DNA of 6,033 bases. Origin: an uncultured cyanobacterium. Its GTDB lineage: Bacteria > Cyanobacteriota > Cyanobacteriia > PCC-6307 > Cyanobiaceae. The DNA lies in NCBI GenBank assembly GCA_903928835.1, contig CAIYSK010000107.1, positions 1-6,033 of the forward strand, in the 5' to 3' direction. Under the pieces are notes generated by a model. The model made no database searches and was not told where the DNA came from. It saw nothing but the letters and a program-made list of their open reading frames with translations. This document shows positions 1-6,033 of the stretch, piece after piece (the first letter of the stretch is position 1; each line of letters starts with the position of its first letter). The position numbers and the translations under genes are program-made.

Positions 1-757
1 CCCACACCTGGTGCTGTTGATCGTGCTGGGGGGCCTCGCCGTGAGCGGGGCCGGCTGCATCGCTAACGACCTCTGGGATCGGCGCATCGATCCCTTGGTG
101 GAGCGCACCAAAACCAGGCCGATGGCCGATGGCCGGGTGGGCAGCCATGAAGCTTTGCTGTTGCTGGTGGGGGCCTTGGCCGCGGCCCTGGCAGTGGTGC
201 TCGCCCTGCCCGCGGCCCATCGCCTCAGCTGCCTGGGGCTCGCCATCGCGACCCTGCCGCCGGTGCTGCTCTATCCCAGTGCCAAGCGCTGGTTTGATTA
301 CCCCCAGCTGGTGCTGGCCCTGTGCTGGGGCTTTGCTGTGCTCATCCCTTGGGCCGCAGCCACCGGCAACATCTCTGGCGGCTGGCCCCTGGCGCTCACC
401 TGGCTGGCCGCCGTGCTCTGGACCTTCGGATTTGACACGGTTTACGCCATGGCCGACCGCGATGACGACCGGGGACTCGGGGTCCGTAGCAGTGCCCTAA
501 GCCTGGGGGATCGGGCCCCGCTCACGGTGACCGTTTGCTATGGCTTGACGGCCCTGGCCCTAGCAGGGGCGGCAGGCCAAGCGGGTGTGGGCTGGCCGTT
601 CTGGCCCCTGTGGCTGGTTGCCGCCGCTGGGATGCAACGGGAAGCGCAAGAGCTCAGGCAGAAGGATCTGCCCCGCTGCCTGTTTGGCCGCCATTTCAGC
701 CGCCAGGTGCTCCTAGGCAGCCTGCTGCTACTGGCCCTGGTGGTGGGGAGGGTGTGA
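1..757 (+). CDS. ubiA: 4-hydroxybenzoate polyprenyltransferase, UbiA family (5' partial)
   Basis: Integral membrane prenyltransferase that joins a polyprenyl (probably solanesyl) diphosphate to 4-hydroxybenzoate; in cyanobacteria this feeds plastoquinone synthesis. The reading frame is open from base 2 and the start lies outside the window. By comparison with E. coli UbiA about 45-50 N-terminal residues are missing. Both aspartate-rich motifs of the family are present: NDLWDRRID at 65-91 (pattern NDxxDxxxD) and DTVYAMADRDDD at 434-469. These bind the Mg2+-diphosphate of the prenyl donor. Between and after them are several hydrophobic stretches rich in Leu, Ala and Val, as expected for a multi-pass membrane protein. 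The GTG at 11 is internal to the family alignment and is not the start. The stop TGA (755-757) shares its A with the ATG of ldcA, so the two genes are probably co-transcribed. The family call is firm; the exact prenyl donor is inferred from cyanobacterial biology. Confidence 0.95.
   Translation, partial: PHLVLLIVLGGLAVSGAGCIANDLWDRRIDPLVERTKTRPMADGRVGSHEALLLLVGALAAALAVVLALPAAHRLSCLGLAIATLPPVLLYPSAKRWFDYPQLVLALCWGFAVLIPWAAATGNISGGWPLALTWLAAVLWTFGFDTVYAMADRDDDRGLGVRSSALSLGDRAPLTVTVCYGLTALALAGAAGQAGVGWPFWPLWLVAAAGMQREAQELRQKDLPRCLFGRHFSRQVLLGSLLLLALVVGRV
747..751 (+). promoter_or_regulatory. Shine-Dalgarno site for ldcA
   Basis: GGAGG lies five bases before the ATG at 757, inside the last codons of ubiA. 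It fixes the ldcA start and excludes the longer open frame that runs back to 535. It is the only textbook Shine-Dalgarno sequence among the plus-strand genes here, fitting translation re-initiation after ubiA. Confidence 0.75.
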
Positions 758-1665
758 TGGCTGCGCCGATCCGCCTGCCCAAACCTCTGGTTCCTGGAGA
801 TCCCGTGGCCGTGGTGGCCGCCAGCTCCTGCCTGGAAGGAGAAGAAGCCCGGGCCCGCCTCGATGCCGGCATTGCGATCTTGGAGAGCTGGGGTCTCGTG
901 GTGGAACGCAAGCCCCTGCGGAGCTGGGGTTACCTGGCGGGAAACGATCACGAGCGTTCCGCCGATCTCCGAACCGAGCGACCGGGCAAGAACCCAGCCT
1001 TTTCCCTGCTGGCCTGCATGCGGGGGGGGTGGGGTTCCGCCCGCCTGCTGGAGCGGCCCCTGGCGATGGGACCCACCTGGCTCCTGGGCTTCTCCGATGT
1101 CACCTCCTTGCTCTGGGCCCAGGTGGCCCAAGGCCATGGGGGAGCCATCCATGGCCCCCTGCTCACCAGCCTGGCGGCAGAACCGGCCTGGAGCCAGCAA
1201 CGCTTGCGCTCCCTGCTGTTTGGGGAGCCCCTGGCCGATCTGGCCGGGGAGGGCTGGTGTCCAGGGCTTGCCGAAGGCCCCCTTTTGGTCGCCAATCTCA
1301 CGGTGGCCACCCACTTGCTGGGCACCCCCCATTTGCCCGATCTCGAAGGTGCCATCCTGATCCTCGAAGACGTGGGCGAAGCCCCCTATCGCATCGAGCG
1401 GATGCTCACCCACTGGCGGCTGGGCGGCGCCCTGCAGCGGCTGGGGGGCATTGGTCTGGGCAGCTTCAGCGGCTGCGAGGACCCCACCACCCCAGAGCGC
1501 CCAAGTTTCAGCCTGGAGGAGGTGCTGCGCGAACGCACCGCCGACCTTGGGATCCCCGTGGTGGCGGGCCTGCCGATCGGCCACGGCGACTGCAATGCCG
1601 CCCTGCCCTTAGGCGTGCGCGCCCAGCTGGATGGCACAGGCGGCGGCCTCGCGCTGCTTCCCTAA
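757..1665 (+). CDS. ldcA: LD-carboxypeptidase (peptidase family S66)
   Basis: Serine peptidase of the LdcA/MccF family, 302 residues, close to the usual family length. LdcA removes the terminal D-Ala from L,D-linked muropeptide tetrapeptides during peptidoglycan recycling in the cytoplasm. The catalytic Ser is visible at 113 in GFSDVTSLL, Glu at 204 in ILEDVGEAPYRIERML, and His at 276 in PIGHGDCN. Their order and spacing agree with the Ser-Glu-His triad of the characterised Pseudomonas enzyme. The upstream RGGWGSARLLE (89-100) matches the conserved RGGYG segment. No signal peptide is seen, as expected for the recycling enzyme. The start is set by a GGAGG and the one-base overlap with ubiA; a longer frame back to 535 would lie inside ubiA. 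The gene ends 20 bases from the convergent ispD end, and no terminator hairpin is visible between them. An MccF-like role, cleaving toxic peptide-nucleotides, is an alternative within the same family that sequence alone does not exclude. Confidence 0.93.
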   Translation: MAAPIRLPKPLVPGDPVAVVAASSCLEGEEARARLDAGIAILESWGLVVERKPLRSWGYLAGNDHERSADLRTERPGKNPAFSLLACMRGGWGSARLLERPLAMGPTWLLGFSDVTSLLWAQVAQGHGGAIHGPLLTSLAAEPAWSQQRLRSLLFGEPLADLAGEGWCPGLAEGPLLVANLTVATHLLGTPHLPDLEGAILILEDVGEAPYRIERMLTHWRLGGALQRLGGIGLGSFSGCEDPTTPERPSFSLEEVLRERTADLGIPVVAGLPIGHGDCNAALPLGVRAQLDGTGGGLALLP

Positions 1666-1685
1666 CGGGTGGTGGGATCAAGGCC

Positions 1686-2366
1686 CTAACCGCGATCCGC
1701 CAACACCGCCTCGGCAATCGTCAAATCAAAGGGGGTGGTGAGCTTGATGTTGGAGGCGGGAGCCTCCAACACCTGCACCGCCAGGCCCAGGCGCTCAAAC
1801 AACGCCGCATCGTCGGTGACACTCCAGCCCTCGGCTGTGGCCGTGGCATGGGCATCCCGCAGCTGCTGCACCGGAAACCCTTGGGGGGTTTGGGCAGCCC
1901 ATAGCCGGCTGCGATCCGGTGTAGCGGTAATGCATCCGCCGCCATCCACCTGCTTGATCGTGTCGGTCACGGGGGTCGCAGCAATCACCGCCAGGCCCTG
2001 CTGCACCGCCAACACACAGCGCTCCAACAGATCGGGGTCCACCAAACAGCGGGCGCCGTCATGGATCAGCACCCCCTCGGCATCAGCGGGTAGCCCAGCC
2101 AAGCCGCGGCTGACCGATTCCTGACGGGTCTCGCCACCCACGATCCACGCCACCGGAACCCGGGGATTGGCGGCGACCACGATGGCCTGAATCGCCTGTT
2201 CATCCACCGGCTGGCCCACCAAGCCGATCCAGGTGATTGCGGGGGAGGCCAGGGCGGCATCCAGGGTCCAGGCGAGAACAGCCCGCCCTGCCACTGGCAA
2301 CAACAACTTGTTGCCAGTGGCTCCCATCCGGCGGCCACTTCCTGCGGCGGCGATCAGCAAATGCAC
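1686..2366 (-). CDS. ispD: 2-C-methyl-D-erythritol 4-phosphate cytidylyltransferase
   Basis: Third enzyme of the MEP isoprenoid pathway: CTP plus MEP gives CDP-methylerythritol and pyrophosphate, in the cytosol. The 226-residue product has all family motifs: [10 protein letters not shown] (6-15, CTP-binding loop), Lys20 (equivalent to E. coli Lys27), GGETRQESV (77-85), HDGARCLV (102-109), PVTDTIK (132-138), AAQTPQGF (157-164), TDDAALF (184-190) and NIKLT (206-210), whose Lys corresponds to E. coli Lys213. I chose the GTG at 2366: it gives the expected start [11 protein letters not shown] and has GGGAG six bases upstream. An upstream extension to a TTG at 2438 adds 24 residues without family similarity. 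The gene converges on ldcA and is divergent from the GT9-like gene, so it needs its own promoter in the 71-bp spacer, where I see only weak candidates on this strand. Residues 16-26 are encoded by a perfect 14-bp hairpin, and a second hairpin lies near the 3' end. Confidence 0.96.
   Translation of the reverse strand: MHLLIAAAGSGRRMGATGNKLLLPVAGRAVLAWTLDAALASPAITWIGLVGQPVDEQAIQAIVVAANPRVPVAWIVGGETRQESVSRGLAGLPADAEGVLIHDGARCLVDPDLLERCVLAVQQGLAVIAATPVTDTIKQVDGGGCITATPDRSRLWAAQTPQGFPVQQLRDAHATATAEGWSVTDDAALFERLGLAVQVLEAPASNIKLTTPFDLTIAEAVLADRG
1748..1771. repeat. Perfect inverted repeat inside the 3' part of ispD
   Basis: Arms TGTTGGAGGC (1748-1757) and GCCTCCAACA (1762-1771) are exact complements with a four-base loop, GGGA. 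In the ispD frame it spells LEAPASN near the C-terminus. No T-run follows on either strand, so it is not an ordinary intrinsic terminator. Confidence 0.85.
2290..2321. repeat. Perfect 14-bp-stem inverted repeat in the 5' part of ispD
   Basis: Arms GCCACTGGCAACAA (2290-2303) and TTGTTGCCAGTGGC (2308-2321) are exact reverse complements around the four-base loop CAAC. In ispD mRNA the stem begins 45 bases after the first base of the start codon and covers codons 16-26 ([11 protein letters not shown]). It includes three consecutive TTG leucine codons, whereas genes here mostly use CTG or CTC. No U-run follows in either direction. Confidence 0.95.
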
Positions 2367-2372
2367 AAGAGA

Positions 2373-2377
2373 CTCCC
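2373..2377 (-). promoter_or_regulatory. Shine-Dalgarno site for ispD
   Basis: On the minus strand GGGAG lies six bases before the GTG at 2366. It supports the GTG start over the upstream TTG. Confidence 0.6.
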
Positions 2378-2397
2378 GGCAGCGGGCCAAACCGACT

Positions 2398-2413
2398 GGG
2401 CTCCATACAATCA
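2398..2413 (+). promoter_or_regulatory. Putative -10 promoter element of the GT9-like gene
   Basis: GGGCTCCATACAATCA contains TACAAT (2406-2411), five of six matches to the sigma70 -10 consensus. A transcript starting 6-8 bases downstream would have a leader of about 20 bases. No convincing -35 is seen. The 16-base context recurs before fabG with two mismatches and, more loosely, before the small membrane gene. Confidence 0.5.
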
Positions 2414-2437
2414 GGCCACCGTGCCGATGCCACCGCA

Positions 2438-3292
2438 ATGCGGGCCCTGTTTCTGATTCCCGGTGGCAGCAGCCAGCAATTGCAAGCCTTTGCCGCTGTC
2501 GATGCGGTGGCCAGCCAACTCAAGGCCCACGTGCAGGTGGTCTGCCCCACGGCAACCGCCGCCCTCTGGCAGCTCCATCCAGCCGTGGAGAAGGTGATTC
2601 CCTTTGCCTTCGACGACGCCACCATGGCCGACTGGGCCAATTTGCTCGGGTCGGTTCGGGAACCGGATTTCCAGCTCTGCCTCAACCGCGCCAGCGGCCG
2701 CCAGGTGGACCTGATGCTCTCGATGAGCCATATCCCCACCCGCATTGCCGCCTCGGGCTTTTCCGCCACGGAAAAGATCCAATCCAGCGTCAATCTGTGG
2801 CCCAACCAGGCCTGGGAGGCCGATCTCAAACCGGTGGGGGTGCACCTGAACGCCGAGGTCTTCCGTTTACCCCTGGCCAAAGCTGAGCTGGATGCCGCAG
2901 CTGCCGCCTTGCCGCCAGGGGAGGGTCCGGCGCTGCTGCTCGCTCCCTGGGGAACCGCAAACGACTGGCCCCAAGCCCAGTGGCAGCACCTCCCCGAGCG
3001 CATTGTCAGCAAACTGCCCACCCTTCGGGTCGTCAACGCCGCCCCCGTTGATTCGGCCCCAACCGTTGCAGGTGCCGCCAAGCGGGCCGCCCAGGTGGCG
3101 AGTGCCGATGTGGTGGTGGCCAGTGATCCAGAAACCATCGAGTGGGCCCTGCTCTTGGGTCTGCCCCTGGTGGCCCTAGGCCGGCCGGCGGACACCCTGC
3201 CCCCTCGCCAGGGTGTGCAAAGCCTGGGCACGGCACTTGAGCTCGCCACGATCAGCATGGATTTGGTGCTGGCTGCCCTTGGCTTTGGCTAA
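2438..3292 (+). CDS. GT9/heptosyltransferase-like protein with a degenerate active site
   Basis: The 284-residue product looks like a GT-B protein related to the ADP-heptose:LPS heptosyltransferases (glycosyltransferase family 9). The N-terminus [10 protein letters not shown], followed by [10 protein letters not shown] (47-56), parallels the start of E. coli WaaC (HAAVERVIPV). [18 protein letters not shown] (165-182) parallels the PG..K.WP..HW segment. [19 protein letters not shown] (223-241) parallels the nucleotide-sugar-binding DTG..H..A..G segment. Several expected residues are gone: the Gly-Asp of the N-terminal loop is replaced by SSQQ (Asp13 of WaaC aligns with Gln13), the Lys before WP is Asn-Asp, and DTGxxH reads DPETIE. 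It is shorter than typical members (about 320-350). It may have another substrate or be non-catalytic. The ATG at 2438 begins the family-like N-terminus; an upstream extension to 2237 lies antisense to ispD. No Shine-Dalgarno is seen. The gene ends 42 bases before fabG. The fold call is fair; the function is unknown. Confidence 0.7.
   Translation: MRALFLIPGGSSQQLQAFAAVDAVASQLKAHVQVVCPTATAALWQLHPAVEKVIPFAFDDATMADWANLLGSVREPDFQLCLNRASGRQVDLMLSMSHIPTRIAASGFSATEKIQSSVNLWPNQAWEADLKPVGVHLNAEVFRLPLAKAELDAAAAALPPGEGPALLLAPWGTANDWPQAQWQHLPERIVSKLPTLRVVNAAPVDSAPTVAGAAKRAAQVASADVVVASDPETIEWALLLGLPLVALGRPADTLPPRQGVQSLGTALELATISMDLVLAALGFG
2758..2776. repeat. Short perfect hairpin in the GT9-like gene
   Basis: CTTTTCCG (2758-2765) and CGGAAAAG (2769-2776) are exact complements around a three-base loop, CCA. 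It encodes FSATE. A stem of this length could arise by chance in a window of this size. Confidence 0.6.
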
Positions 3293-3297
3293 GAGCC

Positions 3298-3313
3298 GGG
3301 CGCCATACGATCA
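3298..3313 (+). promoter_or_regulatory. Putative -10 promoter element of fabG
   Basis: GGGCGCCATACGATCA contains TACGAT (3306-3311), four of six matches to TATAAT with the key first T, A and last T kept. It sits 23 bases before the fabG ATG. Fourteen of its 16 bases match the element before the GT9-like gene at nearly the same distance from the start codon. No clear -35 is seen. Confidence 0.5.
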
Positions 3314-3334
3314 CTTCACCCAATCTTTGCCCCG

Positions 3335-4102
3335 ATGGCCTCCTCCCAAGCACTCGCTGGCCAAGCACTCGCAGGACAAGTCACCCTGGTAACCGGAGCG
3401 AGCCGGGGGATTGGTCGTTCCATTGCCCTCACCCTGGCGGCGCAGGGGGCCGAGGTGGTGGTGAACTATGCCAATTCGCCGGATGCCGCCGAGGCCGTGG
3501 TGGCTGAGATCCATGCCTGTGGTGGCAAGGCCTGGAGCTATCAAGCCAATGTGGCCGACGAGGAGCAGGTGGAGCTCATGGTGAAAACCGTGCTGGAAAA
3601 GTCCGGGCGCCTGGATGTCCTGGTCAACAACGCCGGCATTACCAAGGACGGCCTTCTGATGCGGATGAAGACCTCCGACTGGAAGAGCGTGATCGACCTC
3701 AACCTCACAGGGGTGTTCCTGTGCACCCGAGCGGTAAGCCGCTCGATGCTGAAAGCCCGCTCGGGTCGCATCATCAACATCACCTCCGTGGTGGCGCTCA
3801 TGGGGAACCCTGGGCAGTCCAACTACAGCGCCGCCAAAGCCGGGGTGATTGGCTTCACCCGCAGCTGCGCGGCTGAATTTGCCGGACGGGGAGTGACGGT
3901 GAATGCGGTAGCTCCAGGCTTTATCGCGACTGACATGACCAAGAATCTCGACGTCGAGCCGATCCTCGGTGCGATCCCCCTAGGCCGCATGGGCCAACCC
4001 GAAGAAGTAGCGAGCGCCGTGCTGTTCCTCGCCGCCGACGTCGCCAGCAGCTACATGACCGGCCAGGTGCTCCAAATCGATGGCGGCATGGTTATGCGTT
4101 GA
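3335..4102 (+). CDS. fabG: 3-oxoacyl-[acyl-carrier-protein] reductase
   Basis: NADPH-dependent reductase of type II fatty acid synthesis that converts 3-oxoacyl-ACP to (R)-3-hydroxyacyl-ACP in the cytoplasm. It is a classical short-chain dehydrogenase of 255 residues. The cofactor loop TGASRGIG is at 20-27 and NNAG at 98-101. The tetrad is complete: Asn123 (DLNLTG), Ser151 (ITSVV), Tyr164 and Lys168 (YSAAK), each 13 residues later than in E. coli FabG. The C-terminal MTGQVLQIDGGMVMR is typical of FabG. The extra N-terminal length comes partly from a duplicated QALAG pentapeptide. The ATG at 3335 has no Shine-Dalgarno but follows a -10-like element at a suitable distance. It could be read with the GT9-like gene (42-base gap) or from its own promoter. 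The 3' end is eight bases from the convergent small membrane gene. SDRs can be hard to tell apart, but motifs and length point clearly to FabG. Confidence 0.97.
   Translation: MASSQALAGQALAGQVTLVTGASRGIGRSIALTLAAQGAEVVVNYANSPDAAEAVVAEIHACGGKAWSYQANVADEEQVELMVKTVLEKSGRLDVLVNNAGITKDGLLMRMKTSDWKSVIDLNLTGVFLCTRAVSRSMLKARSGRIINITSVVALMGNPGQSNYSAAKAGVIGFTRSCAAEFAGRGVTVNAVAPGFIATDMTKNLDVEPILGAIPLGRMGQPEEVASAVLFLAADVASSYMTGQVLQIDGGMVMR
3347..3376 (+). repeat. In-frame 15-bp tandem duplication in fabG
   Basis: CAAGCACTCGCTGGC (3347-3361) is followed directly by CAAGCACTCGCAGGA (3362-3376), 13 of 15 identical. Both units encode QALAG (residues 5-9 and 10-14), just before the Rossmann strand. The two differences are synonymous third positions, so the duplication is not brand new. 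Confidence 0.9.
3725..3766. repeat. Inverted repeat with an alternative pairing arm in fabG
   Basis: ACCCGAGCGG (3725-3734) pairs exactly with CCGCTCGGGT (3757-3766) across a 22-base loop. The loop holds a second CCGCTCG (3739-3745) that can instead pair with CGAGCGG (3728-3734) over a four-base loop, so two mutually exclusive hairpins are possible. It lies in codons for TRAVSRSMLKARSG and may be coincidental. Confidence 0.6.
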
Positions 4103-4119
4103 GCAACTAGTTATGCGTT
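4091..4119. repeat. Direct repeat of GTTATGCGTT across the fabG 3' end
   Basis: Exact 10-base copies at 4091-4100 and 4110-4119. The first forms the last codons of fabG (V-M-R and the T of the stop). The second, read on the minus strand, contributes the last codons and stop of the small membrane gene. There is no hairpin with a T-run in this convergent junction. Confidence 0.8.
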
Positions 4120-4386
4120 AGGGGCGGGTTGTCCTAGTTCTTCGCGCAGGCGCCGAATCCGCAGCAGGAGCTTCAAGCGGCGGCTTCGGGCTGTGATGGT
4201 TAGGAACAGGCGCAACGGCAGATAGACAAGCGCCATCGCCACCCCCAGGGCGGTGATCAGAACGAACACCATGGCGTTCGATCCAGATACAGGCGCGAGA
4301 TTAACCACATCATCAGCGCTCTCCAAGGCGGTTTCAAGCGCCGTTTCGAGGGCGGTTTCGAGGGCTGATGGGAGCAGGTCATCCAT
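4111..4386 (-). CDS. Small single-pass membrane protein of unknown function
   Basis: I do not recognise a named family. The 91-residue product has three parts. Residues 1-37 are acidic and contain the repeat ETALETALETALESA (10-24). Residues 38-63 form one hydrophobic membrane segment (MVFVLITALGVAMALVY and onward). Residues 64-83 are strongly basic (ARSRRLKLLLRIRRLREEL), probably an amphipathic cytoplasmic helix. The positive-inside rule suggests N-out/C-in topology. The coherent acidic-hydrophobic-basic layout and a tight fit between fabG and groL argue for a real gene, although the opposite strand is also open for part of it. The ATG at 4386 gives the longest product. An internal ATG at 4272 (Met39) would give a 53-residue protein without the repeat, and neither start has a good Shine-Dalgarno. 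I have an unverified recollection of a similar small basic membrane protein in this place in related picocyanobacteria. Confidence 0.65.
   Translation of the reverse strand: MDDLLPSALETALETALETALESADDVVNLAPVSGSNAMVFVLITALGVAMALVYLPLRLFLTITARSRRLKLLLRIRRLREELGQPAPNA
4324..4359 (-). repeat. 12-bp tandem repeat encoding ETAL units
   Basis: On the plus strand three consecutive 12-base units read CAAGGCGGTTTC, AAGCGCCGTTTC and GAGGGCGGTTTC, with a partial fourth to about 4371. They encode the ETAL/LETA units of the small membrane protein. The unit length is a multiple of three, so copy-number change would keep the frame. Differences between units are mostly synonymous. Confidence 0.85.
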
Positions 4387-4390
4387 GGCC

Positions 4391-4406
4391 CGACCCTATC
4401 GAGCCC
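4391..4406 (-). promoter_or_regulatory. Putative -10 element of the small membrane gene
   Basis: On the minus strand GGGCTCGATAGGGTCG carries TAGGGT (4398-4393) and matches the element before the GT9-like gene at 11 of 16 bases. Only six bases separate TAGGGT from the ATG at 4386. Transcription would therefore start at or near that ATG, giving a leaderless mRNA or implying the downstream start at 4272. Confidence 0.35.
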
Positions 4407-4439
4407 AGGCCAAAGATGCCGCCCCCAACCCTGGGGTGA

Positions 4440-6033
<1,594 letters not shown>

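Noticed and set aside
1132..1156. GGCCATGG / CCATGGCC inverted repeat in ldcA
   Set aside because: Each arm contains the palindrome CCATGG, so pairing of two copies is expected whenever this common hexamer recurs; likely chance.
538..1584. A 348-codon minus-strand frame opposite ubiA/ldcA
   Set aside because: Composition rich in Gly, Gln and Pro with no motif, fully opposite genes with intact catalytic motifs.
1666..1685. Terminator between the convergent ldcA and ispD
   Set aside because: The 20-base gap contains no inverted repeat or T-run.
1029..1904. A 291-codon plus-strand frame across the ldcA end into ispD
   Set aside because: Out of frame with ldcA, full of Arg, Pro and His, and continues antisense to ispD; a shadow frame.
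3192..3216. ACACCCTG / CAGGGTGT inverted repeat near the end of the GT9-like gene
   Set aside because: An 8-bp stem with a nine-base loop inside coding sequence, with no T-run; about what chance gives in a GC-rich window.
2200..3258. A 352-codon open frame on the minus strand opposite the GT9-like gene
   Set aside because: It is antisense to a frame with recognisable family motifs, has low-complexity Arg/Ser/Pro-rich composition, and overlaps the real ispD. Long shadow frames are common in GC-rich DNA.
3947..3958. 12-bp palindrome CTCGACGTCGAG in fabG
   Set aside because: Loopless palindrome encoding LDVE in an ordinary coding region; no second copy or context suggesting a binding site.

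Overview
The window looks like chromosomal core DNA of a picocyanobacterium (Synechococcus/Cyanobium type). The support is high GC coding DNA, a GroEL of the cyanobacterial stand-alone GroEL2 type, a UbiA-type prenyltransferase, an MEP-pathway IspD with the N-terminus typical of this group, and two HIP1 octamers (GCGATCGC) in groL. I see no mobile element, RNA gene, CRISPR array or defence locus. The genus assignment is inference from recognised protein families, not from a search.

Layout, left to right. (1) The 3' part of ubiA (+, 5' end outside the window) overlaps by one base the start of ldcA (+, 757-1665), an LD-carboxypeptidase. The two look translationally coupled. (2) ispD (-, 1686-2366) converges on ldcA and carries two perfect hairpins within its coding sequence, one with a 14-bp stem. 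(3) A divergent 71-bp spacer holds a -10-like element for a GT9/heptosyltransferase-like gene (+, 2438-3292) that has lost most of the residues expected for catalysis. (4) fabG (+, 3335-4102) has an intact catalytic tetrad and an N-terminal tandem duplication. (5) A small single-pass membrane protein (-, 4111-4386) has an ETAL repeat in its N-terminus. (6) A 140-bp spacer without a recognisable housekeeping -10 but with a perfect 10-bp inverted repeat leads into groL (+, 4527 to the window end, C-terminus missing).

Functionally, IspD supplies isoprenoid precursors, and UbiA uses a polyprenyl diphosphate for plastoquinone synthesis. FabG serves fatty acid elongation, LdcA peptidoglycan recycling, and GroEL2 protein folding. 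The strand changes split the genes into at least five transcription units: ubiA-ldcA, ispD, the GT9-like gene (possibly with fabG), the small membrane gene, and groL.

No new multi-gene system is evident. The points most worth a second look are non-coding or structural: the 14-bp perfect hairpin inside ispD, the inverted repeat in front of groL, a 16-nt -10-like element found before three genes, and the apparently degenerate GT9 active site.
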